DNA of 64,000 nt from Metellina segmentata (Eukaryota; Arthropoda; Arachnida; Araneae; Tetragnathidae): contig OX375874.1 of the NCBI GenBank assembly GCA_947359465.1, positions 102,489,441 through 102,553,440 on the forward strand. The letters run 5' to 3'. The number at the start of each line of letters is the position of its first letter. Positions within the stretch are counted from its first letter, which is position 1. Shown one piece after another: positions 28,165 through 43,900 of the stretch. The notes beneath the pieces are model-generated. The model was not told where the DNA came from, did not search any database, and worked only from the letters and a program-made list of their open reading frames with translations. Both the position numbers and the translations under genes were made by a program.

Positions 28165-28902
28165 ATGAGGACGCTGGACGTTAATGGGTTAACGCCGAGG
28201 CCTATTGCTCTATTTTGGATGACTGTGTGCTTCCATCGTTGTGGCAGTTTTACGGGATGTACCCATGTTACTTCCATGACGACATCGTCAGCTATCATGT
28301 TGCGAATTTGTGGTATTCTTTCTGGTAATACCATCTACCGTCATGCAGTACAAACAATCGTTTCCTGAAAATATAAAGATTCTACACGCTCTTTTATCCA
28401 CTGTCCTCAAATGAGGACGCTGGACGTTAATGGGTTAACGCCGAGGCCTATTGCTCTACTTTGGATGACTGTGTGCTTCCATCGTTGTGGCAGTTTTACG
28501 GGATGTACCCATGTTACTTCCATGACGACATCGTCAGCTATCATGTTGCGAATTTGTGGGATTCTTTCTGGTAATGCCATCTACCGTCGTGCAGAACAAA
28601 CAATAGTTTCCTGAAAATATAAAGATTCTACACGCTCTTTTATCCACTGTCCTCAAATGAGGACGCTGGACGTTAATGGGTTAACGCCGAGGCCTATTGC
28701 TCTATTTTGGATGACTGTGTGCTTCCATCGTTGTGGCAGTTTTACGGGATGTACCCATGTTACTTCCATGACGACATCGTCAGCTATCATGTTGCGAATT
28801 TGTGGTATTCTTTCTGGTAATGCCATCTACCGTCATGCAGTACAAACAATCGTTTCCTGAAAATATAAAGATTCTACACGCTCTTTTATCCACTGTCCTC
28901 AA

Positions 28903-31900
28903 ATGAGGACGCTGGACGTTAATGGGTTAACGCCGAGGCCTATTGCTCTACTTTGGATGACTGTGTGCTTCCATCGTTGTGGCAGTTTTACGGGATGTAC
29001 CCATGTTACTTCCATGACGACATCGTCAGCTATCATGTTGCGAATTTGTGGTATTCTTTCTGGTAATACCATCAACCGTCGTGCAGAACAAACAATTGTT
29101 TTCTGAAAATATAAAGATTCTACACGCTCTTTTATCCACTGTCCTCAAATGAGGACGCTGGACGTTAATGGGTTAACGCCGAGGCCTATTGCTCTATTTT
29201 GGATGACTGTGTGCTTCCATCGTTGTGGCAGTTTTACGGGATGTACCCATGTTACTTCCATGTCGACATCGTCAGCTATCATGTTGCGAATTTGTGGTAT
29301 TCTTTCTGGTAATACCATCAACCGTCGTGCAGAACAAACAATTGTTTTCTGAAAATATAAAGATTCTACACGCTCTTTTATCCACTGTCCTCAAATGAGG
29401 ACGCTGGACGTTAATGGGTTAACGCCGAGGCCTATTGCTCTACTTTGGATGACTGTGTGCTTCCATCGTTGTGGCAGTTTTACGGGATGTACCCATGTTA
29501 CTTCCATGACGACATCGTCAGCTATCATGTTGCGAATTTGTGGTATTCTTTCTGGTAATACCATCTACCGTCGTGCAGAACAAACAATCGTTTCCTGAAA
29601 ATATAAAGATTCTACAGGCTCTTTTATCCACTGTCCTCAAATGAGGACGCTGGACGTTAATGGGTTAACGCCGAGGCCTATTGCTCTACTTTGGATGACT
29701 GTGTGCTTCCATCGTTGTGGCAGTTTTACGGGATGTACCCATGTTACTTCCATGACGACATCGTCAGCTATCATGTTGCGAATTTGTGGTATTCTTTCTG
29801 GTAATACCATCTACCGACGTGCAGAACAAACAATTGTTTCCTGAAAATATAAAGATTCTACAGGCTCTTTTATCCACTGTCCTCAAATGAGGACGCTGGA
29901 CGTTAATGGGTTAACGCCGAGGCCTATTGCTCTACTTTGGATGACTGTGTGCTTCCATCGTTGTGGCAGTTTTACGGGATGTACCCATGTTACTTCCATG
30001 ACGACATCGTCAGCTATCATGTTGCGAATTTGTGGGATTCTTTCTGGTAATGCCATCTACCGTCGTGCAGAACAAATAATTGTTTTCTGAAAATATAAAG
30101 ATTCTACACGCTCTTTTATCCACTATCCTCAAATGAGGACGCTGGACGTTAATGGGTTAACGCCGAGGCCTATTGCTCTATTTTGGATGACTGTGTGCTT
30201 CCATCGTTGTGGCAGTTTTACGGGATGTACCCATGTTACTTCCATGACGACATCGTCAGCTATCATGTTGCGAATTTGTGGTATTCTTTCTGGTAATACC
30301 ATCTACCGTCGTGCAGAACAAACAATTGTTTTCTGAAAATATAAAGATTCTACACGCTCTTTTATCCACTGTCCTCAAATGAGGACGCTGGACGTTAATG
30401 GGTTAACGCCGAGGCCTATTGCTCTATTTTGGATGACTGTGTGCTTCCATCGTTGTGGCAGTTTTACGGGATGTACCCATGTTACTTCCATGACGACATC
30501 GTCAGCTATCATGTTGCGAATTTGTGGGATTCTTTCTGGTAATGCCATCTACCGTCGTGCAGAACAAACAATTGTTTTCTGAAAATATAAAGATTCTACA
30601 CGCTCTTTTATCCACTGTCCTCAAATGAGGACGCTGGACGTTAATGGGTTAACGCCGAGGCCTATTGCTCTATTTTGGATGACTGTGTGCTTCCATCGTT
30701 GTGGCAGTTTTACGGGATGTACCCATGTTACTTCCATGACGACATCGTCAGCTATCATGTTGCGAATTTGTGGGATTCTTTCTGGTAATGCCATCTACCG
30801 TCGTGCAGAACAAACAATTGTTTTCTGAAAATATAAAGATTCTACACGCTCTTTTATCCACTGTCCTCAAATGAGGACGCTGGACGTTAATGGGTTAACG
30901 CCGAGGCCTATTGCTCTATTTTGGATGACTGTGTGCTTCCATCGTTGTGGCAGTTTTACGGGATGTACCCATGTTACTTCCATGACGACATCGTCAGCTA
31001 TCATGTTGCGAATTTGTGGTATTCTTTCTGGTAATACCATCTACCGTCGTGCAGAACAAACAATCGTTTCCTGAAAATATAAAGATTCTACACGCTCTTT
31101 TATCCACTGTCCTCAAATGAGGACGCTGGACGTTAATGGGTTAACGCCGAGGCCTATTGCTCTACTTTGGATGACTGTGTGCTTCCATCGTTGTGGCAGT
31201 TTTACGGGATGTACCCATGTTACTTCCATGACGACATCGTCAGCTATCATGTTGCGAATTTGTGGTATTCTTTCTGGTAATACCATCTACCGACGTGCAG
31301 AACAAACAATTGTTTCCTGAAAATATAAAGATTCTACACGCTCTTTTATCCACTGTCCTCAAATGAGGACGCTGGACGTTAATGGGTTAACGCCGAGGCC
31401 TATTGCTCTACTTTGGATGACTGTGTGCTTCCATCGTTGTGGCAGTTTTACGGGATGTACCCATGTTACTTCCATGACGACATCGTCAGCTATCATGTTG
31501 CGAATTTGTGGTATTCTTTCTGGTAATACCATCTACCGTCGTGCAGAACAAACAATCGTTTCCTGAAAATATAAAGATTCTACACGCTCTTTTATCCACT
31601 GTCCTCAAATGAGAACGCTGGACGTTAATGGGTTAACGCCGAGGCCTATTGCTCTACTTTGGATGACTGTGTGCTTCCATCGTTGTGGCAGTTTTACGGG
31701 ATGTACCCATGTTACTTCCATGACGACATCGTCAGCTATCATGTTGCGAATTTGTGGGATTCTTTCTGGTAATGCCATCTACAGTCGTGCAGAACAAACA
31801 ATAGTTTCCTGAAAATATAAAGATTCTACACGCTCTTTTATCCACTGTCCTCAAATGAGGACGCTGGACGTTAATGGGTTAACGCCGAGGCCTATTGCTC

Positions 31901-34900
31901 TATTTTGGATGACTGTGTGCTTCCATCGTTGTGGCAGTTTTACGGGATGTACCCATGTTACTTCCATGACGACATCGTCAGCTATCATGTTGCGAATTTG
32001 TGGTATTCTTTCTGGTAATACCATCTACCGTCGTGCAGAACAAACAATCGTTTCCTGAAAATATAAAGATTCTACACGCTCTTTTATCCACTGTCCTCAA
32101 ATGAGGACGCTGGACGTTAATGGGTTAACGCCGAGGCCTATTGCTCTACTTTGGATGACTGTGTGCTTCCATCGTTGTGGCAGTTTTACGGGATGTACCC
32201 ATGTTACTTCCATGACGACATCGTCAGCTATCATGTTGCGAATTTGTGGTATTCTTTCTGGTAATACCATCTACCGACGTGCAGAACAAACAATTGTTTC
32301 CTGAAAATATAAAGATTCTACACGCTCTTTTATCCACTGTCCTCAAATGAGGACGCTGGACGTTAATGGGTTAACGCCGAGGCCTATTGCTCTACTTTGG
32401 ATGACTGTGTGCTTCCATCGTTGTGGCAGTTTTACGGGATGTACCCATGTTACTTCCATGACGACATCGTCAGCTATCATGTTGCGAATTTGTGGTATTC
32501 TTTCTGGTAATACCATCTACCGTCGTGCAGAACAAACAATCGTTTCCTGAAAATATAAAGATTCTACACGCTCTTTTATCCACTGTCCTCAAATGAGAAC
32601 GCTGGACGTTAATGGGTTAACGCCGAGGCCTATTGCTCTACTTTGGATGACTGTGTGCTTCCATCGTTGTGGCAGTTTTACGGGATGTACCCATGTTACT
32701 TCCATGACGACATCGTCAGCTATCATGTTGCGAATTTGTGGGATTCTTTCTGGTAATGCCATCTACAGTCGTGCAGAACAAACAATAGTTTCCTGAAAAT
32801 ATAAAGATTCTACACGCTCTTTTATCCACTGTCCTCAAATGAGGACGCTGGACGTTAATGGGTTAACGCCGAGGCCTATTGCTCTACTTTGGACGACTGT
32901 GTGCTTCCATCGTTGTGGCAGTTTTACGGGATGTACCCATGTTACTTCCATGACGACATCGTCAGCTATCATGTTGCGAATTTGTGGTATTCTTTCTGGT
33001 AATACCATCAACCGTCGTGCAGAACAAACAATCGTTTCCTGAAAATATAAAGATTCTACACGCTCTTTTATCCACTGTCCTCAAATGAGGACGCTGGACG
33101 TTAAAGGGTAAACGCCGAGGCCTATTGCTCTACTTTGGATGACTGTGTGCTTCCATCGTTGTGGCAGTTTTACGGGATGTACCCATGTTACTTCCATGAC
33201 GACATCGTCAGCTATCATGTTGCGAATTTGTGGGATTCTTTCTGGTAATGCCATCTACCGTCGTGCAGAACAAACAATTGTTTTCTGAAAATATAAAGAT
33301 TCTACACGCTCTTTTATCCACTGTCCTCAAATGAGGACGCTGGACGTTAATGGGTTAACGCCGAGGCCTATTGCTCTATTTTGGATGACTGTGTGCTTCC
33401 ATCGTTGTGGCAGTTTTACGGGATGTACCCATGTTACTTCCATGTCGACATCGTCAGCTATCATGTTGCGAATTTGTGGTATTCTTTCTGGTAATACCAT
33501 CAACCGTCGTGCAGAACAAACAATCGTTTCCTGAAAATATAAAGATTCTACACGCTCTTTTATCCACTGTCCTCAAATGAGGACGCTGGACGTTAATGGG
33601 TAAACGCCGAGGCCTATTGCTCTACTTTGGATGACTGTGTGCTTCCATCGTTGTGGCAGTTTTACGGGATGTACCCATGTTACTTCCATGACGACATCGT
33701 CAGCTATCATGTTGCGAATTTGTGGTATTCTTTCTGGTAATACCATCTACCGTCGTGCAGAACAAACAATCGTTTCCTGAAAATATAAAGATTCTACAGG
33801 CTCTTTTATCCACTGTCCTCAAATGAGGACGCTGGACGTTAATGGGTTAACGCCGAGGCCTATTGCTCTACTTTGGATGACTGTGTGCTTCCATCGTTGT
33901 GGCAGTTTTACGGGATGTACCCATGTTACTTCCATGACGACATCGTCAGCTATCATGTTGCGAATTTGTGGTATTCTTTCTGGTAATACCATCTACCGAC
34001 GTGCAGAACAAACAATTGTTTCCTGAAAATATAAAGATTCTACAGGCTCTTTTATCCACTGTCCTCAAATGAGGACGCTGGACGTTAATGGGTTAACGCC
34101 GAGGCCTATTGCTCTACTTTGGATGACTGTGTGCTTCCATCGTTGTGGCAGTTTTACGGGATGTACCCATGTTACTTCCATGACGACATCGTCAGCTATC
34201 ATGTTGCGAATTTGTGGGATTCTTTCTGGTAATGCCATCTACCGTCGTGCAGAACAAATAATTGTTTTCTGAAAATATAAAGATTCTACACGCTCTTTTA
34301 TCCACTGTCCTCAAATGAGGACGCTGGACGTTAATGGGTTAACGCCGAGGCCTATTGCTCTATTTTGGATGACTGTGTGCTTCCATCGTTGTGGCAGTTT
34401 TACGGGATGTACCCATGTTACTTCCATGACGACATCGTCAGCTATCATGTTGCGAATTTGTGGTATTCTTTCTGGTAATGCCATCTACCGTCGTGCAGAA
34501 CAAACAATTGTTTTCTGAAAATATAAAGATTCTACACGCTCTTTTATCCACTGTCCTCAAATGAGGACGCTGGACGTTAATGGGTTAACGCCGAGGCCTA
34601 TTGCTCTATTTTGGATGACTGTGTGCTTCCATCGTTGTGGCAGTTTTACGGGATGTACCCATGTTACTTCCATGACGACATCGTCAGCTATCATGTTGCG
34701 AATTTGTGGGATTCTTTCTGGTAATGCCATCTACCGTCGTGCAGAACAAACAATTGTTTTCTGAAAATATAAAGATTCTACACGCTCTTTTATCCACTGT
34801 CCTCAAATGAGGACGCTGGACGTTAATGGGTTAACGCCGAGGCCTATTGCTCTATTTTGGATGACTGTGTGCTTCCATCGTTGTGGCAGTTTTACGGGAT

Positions 34901-37900
34901 GTACCCATGTTACTTCCATGACGACATCGTCAGCTATCATGTTGCGAATTTGTGGTATTCTTTCTGGTAATACCATCTACCGTCGTGCAGAACAAACAAT
35001 CGTTTCCTGAAAATATAAAGATTCTACACGCTCTTTTATCCACTGTCCTCAAATGAGGACGCTGGACGTTAATGGGTTAACGCCGAGGCCTATTGCTCTA
35101 CTTTGGATGACTGTGTGCTTCCATCGTTGTGGCAGTTTTACGGGATGTACCCATGTTACTTCCATGACGACATCGTCAGCTATCATGTTGCGAATTTGTG
35201 GTATTCTTTCTGGTAATACCATCTACCGACGTGCAGAACAAACAATTGTTTCCTGAAAATATAAAGATTCTACACGCTCTTTTATCCACTGTCCTCAAAT
35301 GAGGACGCTGGACGTTAATGGGTTAACGCCGAGGCCTATTGCTCTACTTTGGATGACTGTGTGCTTCCATCGTTGTGGCAGTTTTACGGGATGTACCCAT
35401 GTTACTTCCATGACGACATCGTCAGCTATCATGTTGCGAATTTGTGGTATTCTTTCTGGTAATACCATCTACCGTCGTGCAGAACAAACAATCGTTTCCT
35501 GAAAATATAAAGATTCTACACGCTCTTTTATCCACTGTCCTCAAATGAGAACGCTGGACGTTAATGGGTTAACGCCGAGGCCTATTGCTCTACTTTGGAT
35601 GACTGTGTGCTTCCATCGTTGTGGCAGTTTTACGGGATGTACCCATGTTACTTCCATGACGACATCGTCAGCTATCATGTTGCGAATTTGTGGGATTCTT
35701 TCTGGTAATGCCATCTACCGTCGTGCAGAACAAACAATAGTTTCCTGAAAATATAAAGATTCTACACGCTCTTTTATCCACTGTCCTCAAATGAGGACGC
35801 TGGACGTTAATGGGTTAACGCCGAGGCCTATTGCTCTATTTTGGATGACTGTGTGCTTCCATCGTTGTGGCAGTTTTACGGGATGTTCCCATGTTACTTC
35901 CATGACGACATCGTCAGCTATCATGTTGCGAATTTGTGGTATTCTTTCTGGTAATGCCATCTACCGTCATGCAGTACAAACAATCGTTTCCTGAAAATAT
36001 AAAGATTCTACACGCTCTTTTATCCACTGTCCTCAAATGAGGACGCTGGACGTTAATGGGTTAACGCCGAGGCCTATTGCTCTACTTTGGATGACTGTGT
36101 GCTTCCATCGTTGTGGCAGTTTTACGGGATGTACCCATGTTACTTCCATGACGACATCGTCAGCTATCATGTTGCGAATTTGTGGTATTCTTTCTGGTAA
36201 TACCATCAACCGTCGTGCAGAACAAACAATCGTTTCCTGAAAATATAAAGATTCTACACGCTCTTTTATCCACTGTCCTCAAATGAGGACGCTGGACGTT
36301 AAAGGGTAAACGCCGAGGCCTATTGCTCTACTTTGGATGACTGTGTGCTTCCATCGTTGTGGCAGTTTTACGGGATGTACCCATGTTACTTCCATGACGA
36401 CATCGTCAGCTATCATGTTGCGAATTTGTGGGATTCTTTCTGGTAATGCCATCTACCGTCGTGCAGAACAAACAATTGTTTTCTGAAAATATAAAGATTC
36501 TACACGCTCTTTTATCCACTGTCCTCAAATGAGGACGCTGGACGTTAATGGTTTAACGCCGAGGCCTATTGCTCTATTTTGGATGACTGTGTGCTTCCAT
36601 CGTTGTGGCAGTTTTACGGGATGTACCCATGTTACTTCCATGTCGACATCGTCAGCTATCATGTTGCGAATTTGTGGTATTCTTTCTGGTAATACCATCA
36701 ACCGTCGTGCAGAACAAACAATCGTTTCCTGAAAATATAAAGATTCTACACGCTCTTTTATCCACTGTCCTCAAATGAGGACGCTGGACGTTAATGGGTA
36801 AACGCCGAGGCCTATTGCTCTACTTTGGATGACTGTGTGCTTCCATCGTTGTGGCAGTTTTACGGGATGTACCCATGTTACTTCCATGACGACATCGTCA
36901 GCTATCATGTTGCGAATTTGTGGTATTCTTTCTGGTAATACCATCTACCGTCGTGCAGAACAAACAATCGTTTCCTGAAAATATAAAGATTCTACAGGCT
37001 CTTTTATCCACTGTCCTCAAATGAGGACGCTGGACGTTAATGGGTTAACGCCGAGGCCTATTGCTCTACTTTGGATGACTGTGTGCTTCCATCGTTGTGG
37101 CAGTTTTACGGGATGTACCCATGTTACTTCCATGACGACATCGTCAGCTATCATGTTGCGAATTTGTGGTATTCTTTCTGGTAATACCATCTACCGACGT
37201 GCAGAACAAACAATTGTTTCCTGAAAATATAAAGATTCTACAGGCTCTTTTATCCACTGTCCTCAAATGAGGACGCTGGACGTTAATGGGTTAACGCCGA
37301 GGCCTATTGCTCTACTTTGGATGACTGTGTGCTTCCATCGTTGTGGCAGTTTTACGGGATGTACCCATGTTACTTCCATGACGACATCGTCAGCTATCAT
37401 GTTGCGAATTTGTGGGATTCTTTCTGGTAATGCCATCTACCGTCGTGCAGAACAAATAATTGTTTTCTGAAAATATAAAGATTCTACACGCTCTTTTATC
37501 CACTGTCCTCAAATGAGGACGCTGGACGTTAATGGGTTAACGCCGAGGCCTATTGCTCTATTTTGGATGACTGTGTGCTTCCATCGTTGTGGCAGTTTTA
37601 CGGGATGTACCCATGTTACTTCCATGACGACATCGTCAGCTATCATGTTGCGAATTTGTGGTATTCTTTCTGGTAATACCATCTACCGTCGTGCAGAACA
37701 AACAATTGTTTTCTGAAAATATAAAGATTCTACACGCTCTTTTATCCACTGTCCTCAAATGAGGACGCTGGACGTTAATGGGTTAACGCCGAGGCCTATT
37801 GCTCTATTTTGGATGACTGTGTGCTTCCATCGTTGTGGCAGTTTTACGGGATGTACCCATGTTACTTCCATGACGACATCGTCAGCTATCATGTTGCGAA

Positions 37901-40900
37901 TTTGTGGGATTCTTTCTGGTAATGCCATCTACCGTCGTGCAGAACAAACAATTGTTTTCTGAAAATATAAAGATTCTACACGCTCTTTTATCCACTGTCC
38001 TCAAATGAGAACGCTGGACGTTAATGGGTTAACGCCGAGGCCTATTGCTCTACTTTGGATGACTGTGTGCTTCCATCGTTGTGGCAGTTTTACGGGATGT
38101 ACCCATGTTACTTCCATGACGACATCGTCAGCTATCATGTTGCGAATTTGTGGGATTCTTTCTGGTAATGCCATCTACCGTCGTGCAGAACAAACAATAG
38201 TTTCCTGAAAATATAAAGATTCTACACGCTCTTTTATCCACTGTCCTCAAATGAGGACGCTGGACGTTAATGGGTTAACGCCGAGGCCTATTGCTCTATT
38301 TTGGATGACTGTGTGCTTCCATCGTTGTGGCAGTTTTACGGGATGTTCCCATGTTACTTCCATGACGACATCGTCAGCTATCATGTTGCGAATTTGTGGT
38401 ATTCTTTCTGGTAATGCCATCTACCGTCATGCAGTACAAACAATCGTTTCCTGAAAATATAAAGATTCTACACGCTCTTTTATCCACTGTCCTCAAATGA
38501 GGACGCTGGACGTTAATGGGTTAACGCCGAGGCCTATTGCTCTACTTTGGATGACTGTGTGCTTCCATCGTTGTGGCAGTTTTACGGGATGTACCCATGT
38601 TACTTCCATGACGACATCGTCAGCTATCATGTTGCGAATTTGTGGTATTCTTTCTGGTAATACCATCAACCGTCGTGCAGAACAAACAATCGTTTCCTGA
38701 AAATATAAAGATTCTACACGCTCTTTTATCCACTGTCCTCAAATGAGGACGCTGGACGTTAAAGGGTAAACGCCGAGGCCTATTGCTCTACTTTGGATGA
38801 CTGTGTGCTTCCATCGTTGTGGCAGTTTTACGGGATGTACCCATGTTACTTCCATGACGACATCGTCAGCTATCATGTTGCGAATTTGTGGGATTCTTTC
38901 TGGTAATGCCATCTACCGTCGTGCAGAACAAACAATTGTTTTCTGAAAATATAAAGATTCTACACGCTCTTTTATCCACTGTCCTCAAATGAGGACGCTG
39001 GACGTTAATGGGTTAACGCCGAGGCCTATTGCTCTATTTTGGATGACTGTGTGCTTCCATCGTTGTGGCAGTTTTACGGGATGTACCCATGTTACTTCCA
39101 TGTCGACATCGTCAGCTATCATGTTGCGAATTTGTGGTATTCTTTCTGGTAATACCATCAACCGTCGTGCAGAACAAACAATCGTTTCCTGAAAATATAA
39201 AGATTCTACACGCTCTTTTATCCACTGTCCTCAAATGAGGACGCTGGACGTTAATGGGTAAACGCCGAGGCCTATTGCTCTACTTTGGATGACTGTGTGC
39301 TTCCATCGTTGTGGCAGTTTTACGGGATGTACCCATGTTACTTCCATGACGACATCGTCAGCTATCATGTTGCGAATTTGTGGTATTCTTTCTGGTAATA
39401 CCATCTACCGTCGTGCAGAACAAACAATCGTTTCCTGAAAATATAAAGATTCTACAGGCTCTTTTATCCACTGTCCTCAAATGAGGACGCTGGACGTTAA
39501 TGGGTTAACGCCGAGGCCTATTGCTCTACTTTGGATGACTGTGTGCTTCCATCGTTGTGGCAGTTTTACGGGATGTACCCATGTTACTTCCATGACGACA
39601 TCGTCAGCTATCATGTTGCGAATTTGTGGGATTCTTTCTGGTAATGCCATCTACCGTCGTGCAGAACAAATAATTGTTTTCTGAAAATATAAAGATTCTA
39701 CACGCTCTTTTATCCACTGTCCTCAAATGAGGACGCTGGACGTTAATGGGTTAACGCCGAGGCCTATTGCTCTATTTTGGATGACTGTGTGCTTCCATCG
39801 TTGTGGCAGTTTTACGGGATGTACCCATGTTACTTCCATGACGACATCGTCAGCTATCATGTTGCGAATTTGTGGTATTCTTTCTGGTAATACCATCTAC
39901 CGTCGTGCAGAACAAACAATTGTTTTCTGAAAATATAAAGATTCTACACGCTCTTTTATCCACTGTCCTCAAATGAGGACGCTGGACGTTAATGGGTTAA
40001 CGCCGAGGCCTATTGCTCTATTTTGGATGACTGTGTGCTTCCATCGTTGTGGCAGTTTTACGGGATGTACCCATGTTACTTCCATGACGACATCGTCAGC
40101 TATCATGTTGCGAATTTGTGGGATTCTTTCTGGTAATGCCATCTACCGTCGTGCAGAACAAACAATTGTTTTCTGAAAATATAAAGATTCTACACGCTCT
40201 TTTATCCACTGTCCTCAAATGAGGACGCTGGACGTTAATGGGTTAACGCCGAGGCCTATTGCTCTATTTTGGATGACTGTGTGCTTCCATCGTTGTGGCA
40301 GTTTTACGGGATGTACCCATGTTACTTCCATGACGACATCGTCAGCTATCATGTTGCGAATTTGTGGGATTCTTTCTGGTAATGCCATCTACCGTCGTGC
40401 AGAACAAACAATTGTTTTCTGAAAATATAAAGATTCTACACGCTCTTTTATCCACTGTCCTCAAATGAGGACGCTGGACGTTAATGGGTTAACGCCGAGG
40501 CCTATTGCTCTATTTTGGATGACTGTGTGCTTCCATCGTTGTGGCAGTTTTACGGGATGTACCCATGTTACTTCCATGACGACATCGTCAGCTATCATGT
40601 TGCGAATTTGTGGTATTCTTTCTGGTAATACCATCTACCGTCGTGCAGAACAAACAATCGTTTCCTGAAAATATAAAGATTCTACACGCTCTTTTATCCA
40701 CTGTCCTCAAATGAGGACGCTGGACGTTAATGGGTTAACGCCGAGGCCTATTGCTCTACTTTGGATGACTGTGTGCTTCCATCGTTGTGGCAGTTTTACG
40801 GGATGTACCCATGTTACTTCCATGACGACATCGTCAGCTATCATGTTGCGAATTTGTGGTATTCTTTCTGGTAATACCATCTACCGACGTGCAGAACAAA

Positions 40901-43900
40901 CAATTGTTTCCTGAAAATATAAAGATTCTACACGCTCTTTTATCCACTGTCCTCAAATGAGGACGCTGGACGTTAATGGGTTAACGCCGAGGCCTATTGC
41001 TCTACTTTGGATGACTGTGTGCTTCCATCGTTGTGGCAGTTTTACGGGATGTACCCATGTTACTTCCATGACGACATCGTCAGCTATCATGTTGCGAATT
41101 TGTGGGATTCTTTCTGGTAATGCCATCTACCGTCGTGCAGAACAAACAATAGTTTCCTGAAAATATAAAGATTCTACACGCTCTTTTATCCACTGTCCTC
41201 AAATGAGGACGCTGGACGTTAATGGGTTAACGCCGAGGCCTATTGCTCTATTTTGGATGACTGTGTGCTTCCATCTTTGTGGCAGTTTTACGGGATGTAC
41301 CCATGTTACTTCCATGACGACATCGTCAGCTATCATGTTGCGAATTTGTGGTATTCTTTCTGGTAATGCCATCTACCGTCATGCAGTACAAACAATCGTT
41401 TCCTGAAAATATAAAGATTCTACACGCTCTTTTATCCACTGTCCTCAAATGAGGACGCTGGACGTTAATGGGTTAACGCCGAGGCCTATTGCTCTACTTT
41501 GGATGACTGTGTGCTTCCATCGTTGTGGCAGTTTTACGGGATGTACCCATGTTACTTCCATGACGACATCGTCAGCTATCATGTTGCGAATTTGTGGTAT
41601 TCTTTCTGGTAATACCATCAACCGTCGTGCAGAACAAACAATCGTTTCCTGAAAATATAAAGATTCTACACGCTCTTTTATCCACTATCCTCAAATGAGG
41701 ACGCTGGACGTTAAAGGGTAAACGCCGAGGCCTATTGCTCTACTTTGGATGACTGTGTGCTTCCATCGTTGTGGCAGTTTTACGGGATGTACCCATGTTA
41801 CTTCCATGACGACATCGTCAGCTATCATGTTGCGAATTTGTGGGATTCTTTCTGGTAATGCCATCTACCGTCGTGCAGAACAAACAATTGTTTTCTGAAA
41901 ATATAAAGATTCTACACGCTCTTTTATCCACTGTCCTCAAATGAGGACGCTGGACGTTAATGGGTTAACGCCGAGGCCTATTGCTCTATTTTGGATGACT
42001 GTGTGCTTCCATCGTTGTGGCAGTTTTACGGGATGTACCCATGTTACTTCCATGTCGACATCGTCAGCTATCATGTTGCGAATTTGTGGTATTCTTTCTG
42101 GTAATACCATCAACCGTCGTGCAGAACAAACAATCGTTTCCTGAAAATATAAAGATTCTACACGCTCTTTTATCCACTGTCCTCAAATGAGGACGCTGGA
42201 CGTTAATGGGTAAACGCCGAGGCCTATTGCTCTACTTTGGATGACTGTGTGCTTCCATCGTTGTGGCAGTTTTACGGGATGTACCCATGTTACTTCCATG
42301 ACGACATCGTCAGCTATCATGTTGCGAATTTGTGGTATTCTTTCTGGTAATACCATCTACCGTCGTGCAGAACAAACAATCGTTTCCTGAAAATATAAAG
42401 ATTCTACAGGCTCTTTTATCCACTGTCCTCAAATGAGGACGCTGGACGTTAATGGGTTAACGCCGAGGCCTATTGCTCTACTTTGGATGACTGTGTGCTT
42501 CCATCGTTGTGGCAGTTTTACGGGATGTACCCATGTTACTTCCATGACGACATCGTCAGCTATCATGTTGCGAATTTGTGGTATTCTTTCTGGTAATACC
42601 ATCTACCGACGTGCAGAACAAACAATTGTTTCCTGAAAATATAAAGATTCTACAGGCTCTTTTATCCACTGTCCTCAAATGAGGACGCTGGACGTTAATG
42701 GGTTAACGCCGAGGCCTATTGCTCTACTTTGGATGACTGTGTGCTTCCATCGTTGTGGCAGTTTTACGGGATGTACCCATGTTACTTCCATGACGACATC
42801 GTCAGCTATCATGTTGCGAATTTGTGGGATTCTTTCTGGTAATGCCATCTACCGTCGTGCAGAACAAATAATTGTTTTCTGAAAATATAAAGATTCTACA
42901 CGCTCTTTTATCCACTGTCCTCAAATGAGGACGCTGGACGTTAATGGGTTAACGCCGAGGCCTATTGCTCTATTTTGGATGACTGTGTGCTTCCATCGTT
43001 GTGGCAGTTTTACGGGATGTACCCATGTTACTTCCATGACGACATCGTCAGCTATCATGTTGCGAATTTGTGGTATTCTTTCTGGTAATGCCATCTACCG
43101 TCGTGCAGAACAAACAATTGTTTTCTGAAAATATAAAGATTCTACACGCTCTTTTATCCACTGTCCTCAAATGAGGACGCTGGACGTTAATGGGTTAACG
43201 CCGAGGCCTATTGCTCTATTTTGGATGACTGTGTGCTTCCATCGTTGTGGCAGTTTTACGGGATGTACCCATGTTACTTCCATGACGACATCGTCAGCTA
43301 TCATGTTGCGAATTTGTGGGATTCTTTCTGGTAATGCCATCTACCGTCGTGCAGAACAAACAATTGTTTTCTGAAAATATAAAGATTCTACACGCTCTTT
43401 TATCCACTGTCCTCAAATGAGGACGCTGGACGTTAATGGGTTAACGCCGAGGCCTATTGCTCTATTTTGGATGACTGTGTGCTTCCATCGTTGTGGCAGT
43501 TTTACGGGATGTACCCATGTTACTTCCATGACGACATCGTCAGCTATCATGTTGCGAATTTGTGGTATTCTTTCTGGTAATACCATCTACCGTCGTGCAG
43601 AACAAACAATCGTTTCCTGAAAATATAAAGATTCTACACGCTCTTTTATCCACTGTCCTCAAATGAGGACGCTGGACGTTAATGGGTTAACGCCGAGGCC
43701 TATTGCTCTACTTTGGATGACTGTGTGCTTCCATCGTTGTGGCAGTTTTACGGGATGTACCCATGTTACTTCCATGACGACATCGTCAGCTATCATGTTG
43801 CGAATTTGTGGTATTCTTTCTGGTAATACCATCTACCGACGTGCAGAACAAACAATTGTTTCCTGAAAATATAAAGATTCTACACGCTCTTTTATCCACT